DNA from: WVYX01 sp039592335
Lineage (GTDB): Bacteria; Gemmatimonadota; Gemmatimonadetes; Gemmatimonadales; GWC2-71-9
Length of the DNA stretch: 64,000 nt
Direction: 5' to 3'
Assembly (NCBI GenBank): GCA_039592335.1
Contig: JBDHBX010000001.1
Location: forward strand, 62,001-126,000
Under the pieces are notes generated by a model. That model made no database searches. It saw only the letters and a program-made list of their open reading frames with translations, and was not told the DNA's origin. The position numbers and the translations under genes are program-made. Below, piece by piece: positions 35,254 through 43,304 of the stretch (positions are counted from its first letter, which is position 1; each line of letters opens with the position of its first letter).

Positions 35254-36759
35254 ATGACGTTCCTTCTGGCCGTCGTCCTCGCCTACCCCCTGATCCTCGT
35301 GGGGATCAGTCTGTGGCGCTCGCGCAAGGTGAAGAGCCACGCCGACTTCATGGTGGCGGGCCGGTCTGTCCCCGTGTTGCTGCTGGTAGGCACACTGGTC
35401 TGTACCTGGATCGGCTCGGGCTCGCTGTTCGGCGGGGCGGGACTCGCGTACCGGACGGGCATCGCGGAACTGTGGTTCTCGTTCGGGGCGTGGGTCGGAC
35501 TCATCGTGGCCTACTTCATCGCCGGGAAGGTGCGGCGCATCGCGGAGTACACCGTTCCCGACCTGCTGGAGAAGCGGTACAACGCGGCGGCCAGGTTGTT
35601 GGGCACGCTGGCCATCATTCTGGCGTATGTCACGATCGCCGCCTATCAGTTTCGCGGCGGCGGCTGGATCCTCTCCATCGTGAGTGACGGCGCGATCAGT
35701 CCCACGACCGGCATGTACATCACGGCGGCCACCATCGTCATCTTCACGATGCTGGCCGGCATGATGTCCATCGTCACCGTGGACATCTTCAACGGCATCA
35801 TCATCACGCTCGGGATCCTGTTCACCCTGCCCTACATGGTGTTCCAGGTGGGAGGGGTGAGCGAGGTATTGGCGCGGCTGCCGGAGAACTTCACGTCGCC
35901 GACAGGGGGCCACAATCTGCTGTGGGTGATCGGCGTCTCGTTGCCCACCTTCCTCCTGCTGCTGGGCGAGAGCGGGATGTACCAGAAGTTCTTCTCGGCC
36001 AGGGATGCCAACGCCGCGCGCCGGGCCGTCATCGGGATGGTGCTGGGCGTGGTGGTCATCGAGACCGCGCTCGCGCTCGTGGCCATCGTGGGCCGCGCCG
36101 CCTACCCGGATCTCATGGAGCAAACCTCCATCGTGGGCCGGGCGGCCTCGGAGACGATCATCCTCTATATCGCGCGGCACGGCCTCCCGCTGCTGGGCGG
36201 CGCGATTCTCCTGGCGGCCGGCGTCGCGATCGTGCTCTCCACCGGGAACACCTTCCTGCTCGTACCGTCGACCAATACGAGCCGCGACATCTACGAGCGG
36301 TTCGTGAACCCGCAGGCGACGGAGAAGCAGAAGCTCACCGTGCAGCGGGCGTCCATCATGGCGTTTGGGATCATCGGCATTTTCCTGCTCACGCAGTTCC
36401 AGACCGTGCTCTCGATGGCGCTGTACGCCTACTCGCTGGTCGGGGCAAGTCTCACCCCGGCACTCCTGGCCGCCTTCCTGTGGAAACGGGTGACGCCGCA
36501 GGGCGGCGTCGCCTGCATCGCAGGCGGCATGGGCACGATCATGAGCATCGGCGTGCTGAGCCGGCTGGGCGTTGGCTTCACCGCCAGCATCGCCGGTACC
36601 GAGTTCGACTTCGCGTCGAGCGAGTACATCGTGATTCCAGGCGTGCTGATCTCGATCGGGCTCCTCGTGCTGGTGAGCCTGCTGACGAAGCCCTCGCCCG
36701 AGGAGCAGTGGCGGCCGTTCTTCGCGGCGGAAGATGCCGAGACTAGCGCCGCGGCATAA
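35254..36759 (+). CDS. Sodium:solute symporter family protein
   Basis: An SSS-family transporter of 501 residues, about 13 hydrophobic helices. Landmarks are SHADFMVAGRSVPVLLLVGTL at the first loop, TWIGSGSLFGGAGLAYRTG in helix 2 and STGNTFLLVPSTNTSRDIY late in the chain, all shared by pantothenate, proline and related symporters. The ligand cannot be assigned. ATG at 35254 follows GGAGATC. It stands after the peptide transporter and ends at the hairpin at 36783-36810. Confidence 0.9.
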   Translation: MTFLLAVVLAYPLILVGISLWRSRKVKSHADFMVAGRSVPVLLLVGTLVCTWIGSGSLFGGAGLAYRTGIAELWFSFGAWVGLIVAYFIAGKVRRIAEYTVPDLLEKRYNAAARLLGTLAIILAYVTIAAYQFRGGGWILSIVSDGAISPTTGMYITAATIVIFTMLAGMMSIVTVDIFNGIIITLGILFTLPYMVFQVGGVSEVLARLPENFTSPTGGHNLLWVIGVSLPTFLLLLGESGMYQKFFSARDANAARRAVIGMVLGVVVIETALALVAIVGRAAYPDLMEQTSIVGRAASETIILYIARHGLPLLGGAILLAAGVAIVLSTGNTFLLVPSTNTSRDIYERFVNPQATEKQKLTVQRASIMAFGIIGIFLLTQFQTVLSMALYAYSLVGASLTPALLAAFLWKRVTPQGGVACIAGGMGTIMSIGVLSRLGVGFTASIAGTEFDFASSEYIVIPGVLISIGLLVLVSLLTKPSPEEQWRPFFAAEDAETSAAA

Positions 36760-36782
36760 GACAGAGATCGACTGCACATGCG

Positions 36783-36815
36783 AAAGGCGACGGAACAATC
36801 CGTCGCCTTTCTTCT
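36783..36815. terminator. Strong rho-independent terminator
   Basis: A perfect 12-bp stem AAAGGCGACGGA (36783-36794) with TCCGTCGCCTTT (36799-36810), loop ACAA, followed by CTTCT. Its A and T ends make it work in both directions, between the symporter and the convergent RemA-like gene. Confidence 0.9.
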
Positions 36816-36842
36816 GGGCCCGAGGTCGGTGGCGGCGCCGTC

Positions 36843-37241
36843 CTACTCGAACAGCTCCGGTTGACTCTCCCCCGCCTCGCTCTCCACCTTGATCAGCGTC
36901 TTCACGCGCCGCGTCCAGGCGTGCACGTCGAAGTGCGCCTCCGTCGCCAGCATGCGCCTGAGCACGTCGGGCACGTCCTCCAGGGAGTCGAGCAGGTCGC
37001 CCATGATCTCACGGGCCTCCCGCATGCGGAACTGCTCCTCCCCGGCAAACGCCATGTCCCGCAGGATGGCGCTCTCGCTGCGCGAGGCGACCATGGGCTC
37101 TTCGAGCGTCGCCGTGAAGACCTCCGTGCGGCGCCCCGGTCCGCGATCGTCCCCCTCGATCGGCCGCAACCCGACGATGGCGTCCGACCGCCAGTACTTC
37201 CCATACCCCAGATAGACCATCCTGCCCGGTTTGATGTCCAC
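36843..37241 (-). CDS. Possible RemA/DUF370-like protein
   Basis: A protein of 132 residues, not firmly identified. Its first 60 residues (MVYLGYGKYWRSDAIVGLRP, then GRRTEVFTATLEEPMVASRS) follow the RemA/DUF370 layout, where IGFGN...RIIAI...GRKTRAVIITDS...ILSAL is conserved. The last 65 residues, helical and acidic, have no counterpart in RemA and end ELFE. The GTG at 37241 is preceded by the stop of the PspA-like gene. If the resemblance holds, it could be a DNA-binding regulator of cell-envelope or matrix genes. No other assignment was better. Confidence 0.4.
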   Translation of the reverse strand: MDIKPGRMVYLGYGKYWRSDAIVGLRPIEGDDRGPGRRTEVFTATLEEPMVASRSESAILRDMAFAGEEQFRMREAREIMGDLLDSLEDVPDVLRRMLATEAHFDVHAWTRRVKTLIKVESEAGESQPELFE

Positions 37242-37249
37242 GATGCGCC

Positions 37250-37819
37250 CTAGCCTTTCCCCATCTTCTTCTTGAGCTCTTCGAGTTGCTCGTCGGCCTT
37301 CGCCTCACGGGCCGCCCGCTCCATCGCGCGGCGCAACCGCTCGCCCTCGACGTCGGTCTCGGGCCGCGAGATCCCGGCCGCCTCCAGGTCACGCCACGCC
37401 GACTCCACCTTGCGTGCCGCCTCGGTCTCCGGCCGTTTGCGCTCCTGCTCCACCAGCTGCGCCTTCATCTCCCCGTATTCCCGCTCCGCCAGCGCCAGCT
37501 CGGCCTGCTGTGCCTCGAGCTTGTCCTCCAGAACGGCGACGCGCTCGCGGTGCTTCGCGGCGAAGCGCTCCGCCACCTCGGCGGTCTGCTCATCCTGAAT
37601 GCCGACAGCCAGCCGCCCGCGGCGCTCGGCGTCGGCCAGCTCCTGGCGCTCGTAGTTGAGGCGGCCCTCAGAGGTCACCACGCCCTCGCGCATCTTCTCG
37701 ATGGAGGTGCGCGCCTCGATGACGGCCTCGCGCATCATGCCGGTCACGTCGCGCAGGTCGGTATCCGGCGTCGCCGCGTCGAGCGCGGCGTTGATGGCAG
37801 CCCGCAGGCGTTCGAACAC
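37250..37819 (-). CDS. PspA/IM30-like coiled-coil protein
   Basis: A protein of 189 residues dominated by helices. The stretch from VAERFAAKHRERVAVLEDKL to KAQLVEQERKRPE is a long coiled coil with few prolines. The N-terminal part (FERLRAAINAALDAATPDTD, then EARTSIEKMREGVVTSEGRL) matches the start of PspA-like proteins loosely. It lacks signal and membrane segments. GTG at 37819 shares a base with the FmdB stop (TAGTG). Expected role: envelope stress response or membrane remodelling; the short length against PspA (about 220) is noted. Confidence 0.5.
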   Translation of the reverse strand: MFERLRAAINAALDAATPDTDLRDVTGMMREAVIEARTSIEKMREGVVTSEGRLNYERQELADAERRGRLAVGIQDEQTAEVAERFAAKHRERVAVLEDKLEAQQAELALAEREYGEMKAQLVEQERKRPETEAARKVESAWRDLEAAGISRPETDVEGERLRRAMERAAREAKADEQLEELKKKMGKG

Positions 37820-37983
37820 TAGCTCTTCTTGGCGGTCTTCACGTAGAACGAGGAGAACATCTGGGTGACCTTCGTCGACTCGCATTCGGGACAGGTGAGC
37901 CGCTTCCGGCCGTGCTGGGAGATGGACTCCACCCGAGAGAACCGCTCACCGCACTCGTCACACCGATACTCGTAGATCGGCAT
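37819..37983 (-). CDS. FmdB-family zinc ribbon protein, 54 residues
   Basis: A tiny protein that starts PIYEYRCDECGERFS, the FmdB/putative regulatory-protein signature, and has a second knuckle LTCPECES. The four cysteines (CDEC and CPEC) should hold one zinc. It ends with a basic KTAKKS tail. ATG at 37983 has a GGAG directly ahead. It is the first gene of a three-gene unit (FmdB, PspA-like, RemA-like) with a promoter at 38027-38055. FmdB proteins are thought to be regulatory; the exact role is unknown. Confidence 0.85.
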   Translation of the reverse strand: MPIYEYRCDECGERFSRVESISQHGRKRLTCPECESTKVTQMFSSFYVKTAKKS

Positions 37984-38026
37984 ACTCCACTCCTCTGTCT
38001 AGTGAGAAATCGAGTACCCATCCAAA

Positions 38027-38055
38027 ACGATAGACCGCGGTTCACAGGTGGTCAA
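38027..38055 (-). promoter_or_regulatory. Promoter for the FmdB, PspA-like, RemA-like unit
   Basis: On the minus strand, TTGACC (38055-38050), 17-bp spacer, TATCGT (38032-38027). The leader would be about 37 bases before the ATG at 37983. Confidence 0.55.
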
Positions 38056-38095
38056 GCGAGCTGTGAGGTGGCCGGCGGGTCCCGCGACCCGTAGG

Positions 38096-38110
38096 TTTCA
38101 TGTCATGAAA
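38096..38110 (+). promoter_or_regulatory. Palindrome covering a start codon
   Basis: TTTCATG and CATGAAA are perfect 7-bp arms around a single T. The right arm includes the ATG at 38105, and a GTAGG ribosome site lies just before the left arm. As RNA the single-base loop would need to open, so only five or six pairs form. Confidence 0.35.
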
Positions 38111-38599
38111 CGCACCACACCAGTCGCGTTGCTTACGGCGCTCGGCGTCGCCTGCAGCGCACAGAGCTCGGAGAATTCCGCCTCGTGCGGCTTTGCCGCC
38201 ATGGCCGGGGCCACCATGCTGCTTGAGCAGCTCCGCGGTGGTGGACGGTTCATCGACACCGCGCCGGAGGAATTCCTGGGAACGGTCCCGGCCCGGGTGG
38301 TCGGGTACGGCACCACCGGCGCGCTCGTGGCGTACGGTCCCGACGGCGCCATGGTGGCTTACGAAGGCCCCGGGTTCCCCACCCTACCGGGGTGGGGCCT
38401 GCTCCTCGTGGAGGACTCTCTCGACACGTTCAAGGGCGTGCTGATCTATGAGACGGAGCCTCCCATGGGTGCTCCGCTGCTGGGGGGAGTCGTGAGCGAG
38501 AACTACACCATCCCGCTCTACGGGGCCCGGGTGACCTGGAGCGCCGTCAGCAGCGAGCGCTGCCCCATGTTCGCAGCGGTCGACACGACCGCGTCGTAG
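38105..38599 (+). CDS. Small lipoprotein-like exported protein
   Basis: A protein of 164 residues. The leader KRTTPVALLTALGVACSAQ ends in a cysteine consistent with a lipoprotein. A second cysteine follows at ASCGFAAMAG and a third near the end (ERCPMF), which could form a disulfide. The rest is Gly-rich, with GTVPARVVGYGTTGALVAYGP, and no named domain was found. The ATG lies inside a perfect palindrome. It is convergent with the next gene, with a GC-rich hairpin between. Confidence 0.6.
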   Translation: MKRTTPVALLTALGVACSAQSSENSASCGFAAMAGATMLLEQLRGGGRFIDTAPEEFLGTVPARVVGYGTTGALVAYGPDGAMVAYEGPGFPTLPGWGLLLVEDSLDTFKGVLIYETEPPMGAPLLGGVVSENYTIPLYGARVTWSAVSSERCPMFAAVDTTAS

Positions 38600-38600
38600 G

Positions 38601-38618
38601 CCCGCCGGCCCCGGCGGG
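38601..38618. terminator. GC-rich hairpin between convergent genes
   Basis: CCCGCCGG (38601-38608) pairs with CCGGCGGG (38611-38618) after a 2-base loop, or with six pairs and a larger loop. It begins one base after the lipoprotein stop. There is no T-run, so termination would be weak. Confidence 0.35.
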
Positions 38619-38644
38619 AGCCACCGCGTCGCCGGCACGCCGGG

Positions 38645-39367
38645 CTAGTGCAGGTGAAACTCGTCCGCGACCTGTCGCATGAGCCGTCCCGGCGTCGAGA
38701 CGCTGGGAAAGAGCATCCGGTCGGAGAGGCGGTTCAACGCGATCCGAATGGGTCGGAACGACGACGACGCCTCCTGATAGAGGTCGGCCATGTCGAGCTC
38801 ATGGGCGAGGCGGTGCCCCGAGGCGAGGCGAAAGCCCTGCGCTCCCAGCTCATCATAGTACCGCAGGCCCGGCCCGCCGCGACGCTCCTTGCGAGCCGTG
38901 ATGTGATCGGGGTAGAGCCCGGCGAGCCACAGGCTCAGGTTGCCGAGGTGCGCGCGCAACAGGAATCCGCGACGGCCCGACGCCGACGCGGCCTGCGCCA
39001 CGATGTCGGTGAGGTAGCGGTAGATTTCGTCATCGGACCGGCTGATCCGGTAGGCCCGGTCACGCAGGCCGAACTCCAGCACCAGGGCGCCGAGGTAGTC
39101 GCTCAGCCGCGCGCTCTCGATCCCCACCCCGCACAGGGCGTGTCGTACCACGACGTAGACGAACAGCGCTGGCGACGGCTGCCCCAGCCGCGGCGCGGCT
39201 CGCAGCAGCTCCGGCAGGTCGGGGGCGTCGAGCAACGCGTCCAATCCGCGCTCCTCCGCCACCCGCGCGAGCTCTCCCTTGTGCGCAACGTCACCGCGAG
39301 ACAGCAGCTCAATCACCAGTTCTACGTCGGTCAGGGTAAACTGCTCACGTACGTTGGCGAGGATCAT
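38645..39367 (-). CDS. Unknown soluble protein, 240 residues
   Basis: I do not recognise this family. It is mostly helical and soluble, starting MILANVREQFTLTDVELVIE, and contains GDVAHKGELARVAEERGLDALLD and an ending LMRQVADEFHLH. An aromatic-rich segment LSLWLAGLYPDHITARKERR is too short and polar for a membrane helix. The ATG at 39367 follows AGGAGGTTGCGAC, a strong ribosome site, so it should be well expressed. It is divergent from the hybrid kinase, with overlapping start regions, which hints at a shared control or partner role. Confidence 0.6.
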   Translation of the reverse strand: MILANVREQFTLTDVELVIELLSRGDVAHKGELARVAEERGLDALLDAPDLPELLRAAPRLGQPSPALFVYVVVRHALCGVGIESARLSDYLGALVLEFGLRDRAYRISRSDDEIYRYLTDIVAQAASASGRRGFLLRAHLGNLSLWLAGLYPDHITARKERRGGPGLRYYDELGAQGFRLASGHRLAHELDMADLYQEASSSFRPIRIALNRLSDRMLFPSVSTPGRLMRQVADEFHLH

Positions 39368-39395
39368 GTCGCAACCTCCTGTCTCAGATAGCGCA

Positions 39396-41312
39396 ATGAC
39401 AGCCGTCGTGAGTTCCCGTACGCTCAAGGCGCTCACCACCCTGGGGCAGCACCTCGCCGGAACCCACGAGCCGACCTCCGCCGTGGAGTTGTTCGCCCGC
39501 TCGCTGCGGACGATGCTGCGACCCGACGGACTCCTCATCGTCCTCACGGATATCGACACCCACGAATCGCGGGTGGCCTACAACCATCAATATGCAAACC
39601 CCCGGCCCGATGATCCGCTCGTGCACCTCATCAGCACTGAGGGTCCGCGAGTGCTACCCCACGTGACGCGACGCGCGCTCGAAGCGCTGGGCATCTCCGT
39701 AGACTATTCCGTGCGTTCGTGGGTGGGCGCGCCCATCATCGCAGTAGGTCGCTCGATCGGCGCTGTCTCGGCGGTCGCCGATGCCCCGGGCCAGTTCGGG
39801 GAGGGACACGTCGACCTGCTGAGCACGGCCAACGCACAGCTCGGCATGGCGCTGGAGAACGCGCGCCTCGTGAAGCTGCTCGCGGGCGGCAAGGGTGAAT
39901 GGGAGCAGACGGTGGACGCCATCGGCCAGGCGTTCTGCGTGGTTGACGGCGGCGGCGCCATCCGCCGCGCCAACCGCGCATTCAGCGTGATCGCGCACAT
40001 CCCCGTCACGGCCGTGGCGGGGCGCCCGTGGATCTCCGTGCTCCCGGAGGATTGGGCCGACCCGGTCTCCCGCGCGCTCGCGTCCGCCGGCAACCACAGC
40101 CAGCACGAGATCAAGTCGGGGCCGCGGGTGTTCACCGTCTCGGCCCTTCCCCTCGGCGAGCCCAAGGGTACGGCGGTGCTCGTGTTCGAGGACCAAACCG
40201 ACAAGCGCCGGCTTCAGGATCAGCTGATCCAGTCGGAGAAGATGTCTGCCATCGGCCAGCTCATTGCCGGGGTAGCGCACGACCTCAACAACCCGCTGGC
40301 ATCGGTCGTGGGGTTCGCGGACTACCTGGTGGAGGAGGGGGACCCGCCGGAGAGCATGCGCCACGCCCTGGAGGCGATCCGGCACGAGGCGGAGCGGGCC
40401 GCGGCAATCGTGCGTAGCCTGCTCAACTTCGCCCGCAAGCAGGAGGGCAAGCGACGCGCGCAGCCGATCGCACCGATCTTGGAGGCGACCCTCACCCTGC
40501 TGCGAAACCAGCTGATGGCGTCGAGGGTCGAGACGGAGCTCCTGGTGGATCCCGACCTCCCCGACGTGGACGTGGACGCCAACCAGATCCAGCAGGTCTT
40601 CGTGAACCTGATCCACAACGCGGCGCAGACCCTGAAGACCTCGGGCGTAGGTGAACGGGCAGTGATCCACGCGAGCGAGTGGCTGGACGGGGTGGCCGTG
40701 ACGGTGGCCGACGACGGGCCCGGCGTTCCACAGGAGATCGCGAACCGCATCTTCGAGCCGTTCTTCACCACCAAGCCCGAGGGCGAGGGCACCGGGCTGG
40801 GTCTCTCCATCTGCCAGGGCATCATCCGTGAGCACGGCGGCCGCATCACGTATGCGCCCGGCCCCGAGGGCGGCGCCATCTTCCGGGTGGAGCTCCCCGC
40901 CGGGGTGCCGGCCCACATCACGCAGGAGACGGCGATCCCCGAGATGGGCGAGCTGCGCGTGTTGGTCGTGGACGACGAGCCGCACATCCTCCACTACATG
41001 CGAGCCACGCTCGAGGCCTGGGGCCACCGGGTGGAGGTCGCCTCGGACGGCGCCGCGGGCCTGGCGCTCGCCACCAGCCGGCCGCTCGACGTGGTGATCA
41101 CCGATCTGCGCATGCCCGACCCGGGCGGCCGCGAGCTGTTCGAGACCCTGCGGCGCGACCATCCGGAGGTCGCGGAGCGGGTCGTGTTCGCGACGGGTGA
41201 CACGGTGGGCGGGGACACGCTGGCGTTCCTGGAGGGCTCCGGGCGCCCCTATCTGCGCAAACCCTTCACGCTCGCCGAGCTGCGACGGGTGCTGGCCAAA
41301 GCCGCGGGCTGA
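39396..41312 (+). CDS. Hybrid sensor histidine kinase (GAF, PAS, kinase, receiver)
   Basis: A kinase of 638 residues without membrane segments. An N-terminal GAF-like sensor (about 10-160) is followed by a PAS domain (about 168-275), HisKA with H295 (AGVAHDLNNPLAS), HATPase (N-box IQQVFVNLIHNAAQ, DDGPGVP, TGLGLSIC) and a receiver from 520 with D570 (VVITDLRMPDPGG). The receiver is at the C-terminus, so it may pass phosphate to a separate histidine phosphotransfer protein. Start uncertain: ATG at 39396, or ATG at 39366, which would share bases with the divergent start. No response regulator gene is next to it. Confidence 0.9.
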   Translation: MTAVVSSRTLKALTTLGQHLAGTHEPTSAVELFARSLRTMLRPDGLLIVLTDIDTHESRVAYNHQYANPRPDDPLVHLISTEGPRVLPHVTRRALEALGISVDYSVRSWVGAPIIAVGRSIGAVSAVADAPGQFGEGHVDLLSTANAQLGMALENARLVKLLAGGKGEWEQTVDAIGQAFCVVDGGGAIRRANRAFSVIAHIPVTAVAGRPWISVLPEDWADPVSRALASAGNHSQHEIKSGPRVFTVSALPLGEPKGTAVLVFEDQTDKRRLQDQLIQSEKMSAIGQLIAGVAHDLNNPLASVVGFADYLVEEGDPPESMRHALEAIRHEAERAAAIVRSLLNFARKQEGKRRAQPIAPILEATLTLLRNQLMASRVETELLVDPDLPDVDVDANQIQQVFVNLIHNAAQTLKTSGVGERAVIHASEWLDGVAVTVADDGPGVPQEIANRIFEPFFTTKPEGEGTGLGLSICQGIIREHGGRITYAPGPEGGAIFRVELPAGVPAHITQETAIPEMGELRVLVVDDEPHILHYMRATLEAWGHRVEVASDGAAGLALATSRPLDVVITDLRMPDPGGRELFETLRRDHPEVAERVVFATGDTVGGDTLAFLEGSGRPYLRKPFTLAELRRVLAKAAG

Positions 41313-41414
41313 GTCCCCGGGGTTCACCACCCCTTCTTCCTGGCTAGATTCCTACCCCGAACTTCTGGGCAGCAGGCGAGTACTGTCCGGTAGCGAGCGG
41401 AGGAGCCGGGATCG

Positions 41415-42164
41415 ATGATCTACGTCTGTGTCGCCACGCAAGACCACGCCTCGACGGCGGGGCTGCTGCTGTGGAAGCTGCGGAAGGTGTTCCAGGAGTT
41501 CCCCCGGGAGTACCACATCCTGGTGGTGGACGACGCGTCGACCGACGGGACGGCCGAGCTGCTCGAGACCTACCAGCGCGCACTGCCCATGACGCTCGCG
41601 CGGCACCAGCAGCGGACGGGCTACGCGGCGACCCTGGAGCGCCTGGCGCGCGACGCCCTACGTCGCAGCGACCGCCCCAAACGCGATTGCATGGTGACGC
41701 TGCCGGCCGATTTCGCCGTCACGCCCGCCGTGCTCCCGGAGCTGCTCAAGCGGTTCGAGTCCGGTGCGGACGTCGTCGTGGGGGAGATGTCGCCCGGCCG
41801 CGAGTCCCTGGGCACGCGGCTGGTGCGGCGGTGCGCCCCCTGGCTGCTCAAGCCGGGACTTTCCCTGCCGGGGGTGCGTGACGTCACGTCCGGCGTGAGC
41901 GTCATTCGCCTCATCACCCTCAAGGGCTGCGTGCGCGACCGGCCCGAGCGCTTCCTCGAGAGCGACGGATCCTGCGCGCACGCCGAGCTGGTGGCGCGCA
42001 CCGCCGCCCGAGCACGACAGATCGCTGCGCTACCGCTCGAGGAGCGGGCTCCCTCGGTGCCGGATCAGCGCCGGGAGAGCGCGCTCGGCCAGGTGCTCAG
42101 CTACTTCCGCGCCGGCCGGCAGCTTCGCATTCCGGCGCCCACCGTCACGATCGAGCGCAGCTGA
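41415..42164 (+). CDS. Family 2 glycosyltransferase
   Basis: A GT2 protein of 249 residues. The nucleotide-binding DDASTDGTAELLETY matches the GT-A fold. The second acidic motif that normally binds metal (DxD, such as DADLQ) appears as PADF, so only one acid is left, and catalysis is doubtful or uses a changed metal site. There is no membrane anchor. It follows the hybrid kinase by 102 bp and is followed after six bases by the DUF3108 gene, so the latter two are likely one unit. Confidence 0.7.
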   Translation: MIYVCVATQDHASTAGLLLWKLRKVFQEFPREYHILVVDDASTDGTAELLETYQRALPMTLARHQQRTGYAATLERLARDALRRSDRPKRDCMVTLPADFAVTPAVLPELLKRFESGADVVVGEMSPGRESLGTRLVRRCAPWLLKPGLSLPGVRDVTSGVSVIRLITLKGCVRDRPERFLESDGSCAHAELVARTAARARQIAALPLEERAPSVPDQRRESALGQVLSYFRAGRQLRIPAPTVTIERS

Positions 42165-42170
42165 CATACC

Positions 42171-42974
42171 ATGCGACGATTCCCAATCCTGGCCATGACG
42201 ATCCTCACCCTGGGCGGTGGCACCTTGAGCGCCCAGGTCCCCGAGGACTCCGCCGCCGCACCTGTGGACTCGGCGACCGCCGACCCGGAGCGCTTCCCAG
42301 TCGGCGAGACGCTGCTTTACGATGCCCGGTTCGGGCTGCTCAACCTGGGACGCGGGATGATGCACGTGGCAGGGATTGACACGATCCGTGGCACGGCGGC
42401 CGTGCACGTCGTGTTCGTGCTGGAAGGAGGGTCGTTCTTCTACCGCCTCAACGACCGAATGGACTCTTGGTTCGGGCTCGAGGACTTCGCCTCGCGTCGT
42501 TTCATCCAGGACTTCCACGAGGGGAGCTCGGAGCGGTACACGGCCTACGAGATCTTCCCCGACTCCGGCTACTACACGGAGAGCGGGGTGGACAGCCTCT
42601 TCCCGACCTCCGACGTGCCCCTCGACGACGCCGCGTTCTTCTACTTCGTACGGACGGTCGAGCTGGAGGTCGGTGAGCGCTACGAGTACCACAACTACTT
42701 CCGGCCGGACCGCAACCCGGTGGTGCTGGAGGTCGTGGGGCGGGACACGCTCGACCTGCCGGCGGGCCGCTTCCCCACCATCGTGGTGCGGCCCACCATC
42801 CAGGGCCGGGGCATCCTAGAGGAGGCCAAGGAGCCGCGCATGTGGCTGACCGACGACGAGCGGCGCCTCATGGTGCAGCTCAAGGTGAAGTTCGCCTCCA
42901 TCGCCACCGTGACCCTGCGCCTGCGAGAGATCGCGGATTCCCTGCCGACAGAGCTGGCCGAGCGCAAGCCCTGA
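42171..42974 (+). CDS. Exported DUF3108 protein
   Basis: The protein has 267 residues. The signal peptide is RRFPILAMTILTLGGGTLSAQ. The mature part begins with FPVGETLLYDARFGLLNLGRG, the DUF3108 opening (GExLxYxxxWxGxxxG), and continues with beta-strand repeats to the end. Family members are periplasmic or outer membrane with unknown function. It lies six bases after the glycosyltransferase and ends before a 20-bp palindrome. Confidence 0.8.
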   Translation: MRRFPILAMTILTLGGGTLSAQVPEDSAAAPVDSATADPERFPVGETLLYDARFGLLNLGRGMMHVAGIDTIRGTAAVHVVFVLEGGSFFYRLNDRMDSWFGLEDFASRRFIQDFHEGSSERYTAYEIFPDSGYYTESGVDSLFPTSDVPLDDAAFFYFVRTVELEVGERYEYHNYFRPDRNPVVLEVVGRDTLDLPAGRFPTIVVRPTIQGRGILEEAKEPRMWLTDDERRLMVQLKVKFASIATVTLRLREIADSLPTELAERKP

Positions 42975-42997
42975 GCCCCGCAGCCGGCCATGCAAAA

Positions 42998-43017
42998 CGG
43001 GGCCCCATGGGGCCCCG
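42998..43017. terminator. Perfect 20-bp palindrome, probable bidirectional terminator
   Basis: CGGGGCCCC and GGGGCCCCG are arms around AT, perfectly symmetric, between the convergent DUF3108 and small membrane protein genes. AAAA lies directly before it, which on the minus strand reads as a T-run. Confidence 0.65.
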
Positions 43018-43046
43018 CTGTTGTATCTAACACGGGATCTGGCGCG

Positions 43047-43259
43047 CTACTTCGATTCGCCGCGGATGGTCTCCTTCACTCGGCGCGCTGTCTTCGGGCT
43101 GATGATCTTGAGAATCAGGTAGAACACGAACCCCAGCGCCGCAAGCCAGAGCGCCACCCAGAGCAGGCTCCATGCGATGCTCAGGACCCCGAACAGCAGC
43201 TTGAGCGCGATGATCCCGACCACCGCCAGGACGGAGTAGCCGACGAGCGCGCGTACCAT
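43047..43259 (-). CDS. Small two-helix membrane protein, 70 residues
   Basis: The protein has 70 residues: helix 1 VGYSVLAVVGIIALKLLFGV and helix 2 WSLLWVALWLAALGFVFYLI, then a basic tail KIISPKTARRVKETIRGESK. The ATG at 43259 is preceded by GGAGG. It is divergent from thiO with 45 bp between. I cannot assign a family with confidence. Confidence 0.7.
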   Translation of the reverse strand: MVRALVGYSVLAVVGIIALKLLFGVLSIAWSLLWVALWLAALGFVFYLILKIISPKTARRVKETIRGESK

Positions 43260-43304
43260 GACTTGCCTCCACGGGTGAAAACGTCCACCGTACCCTACGC
43301 AGCC

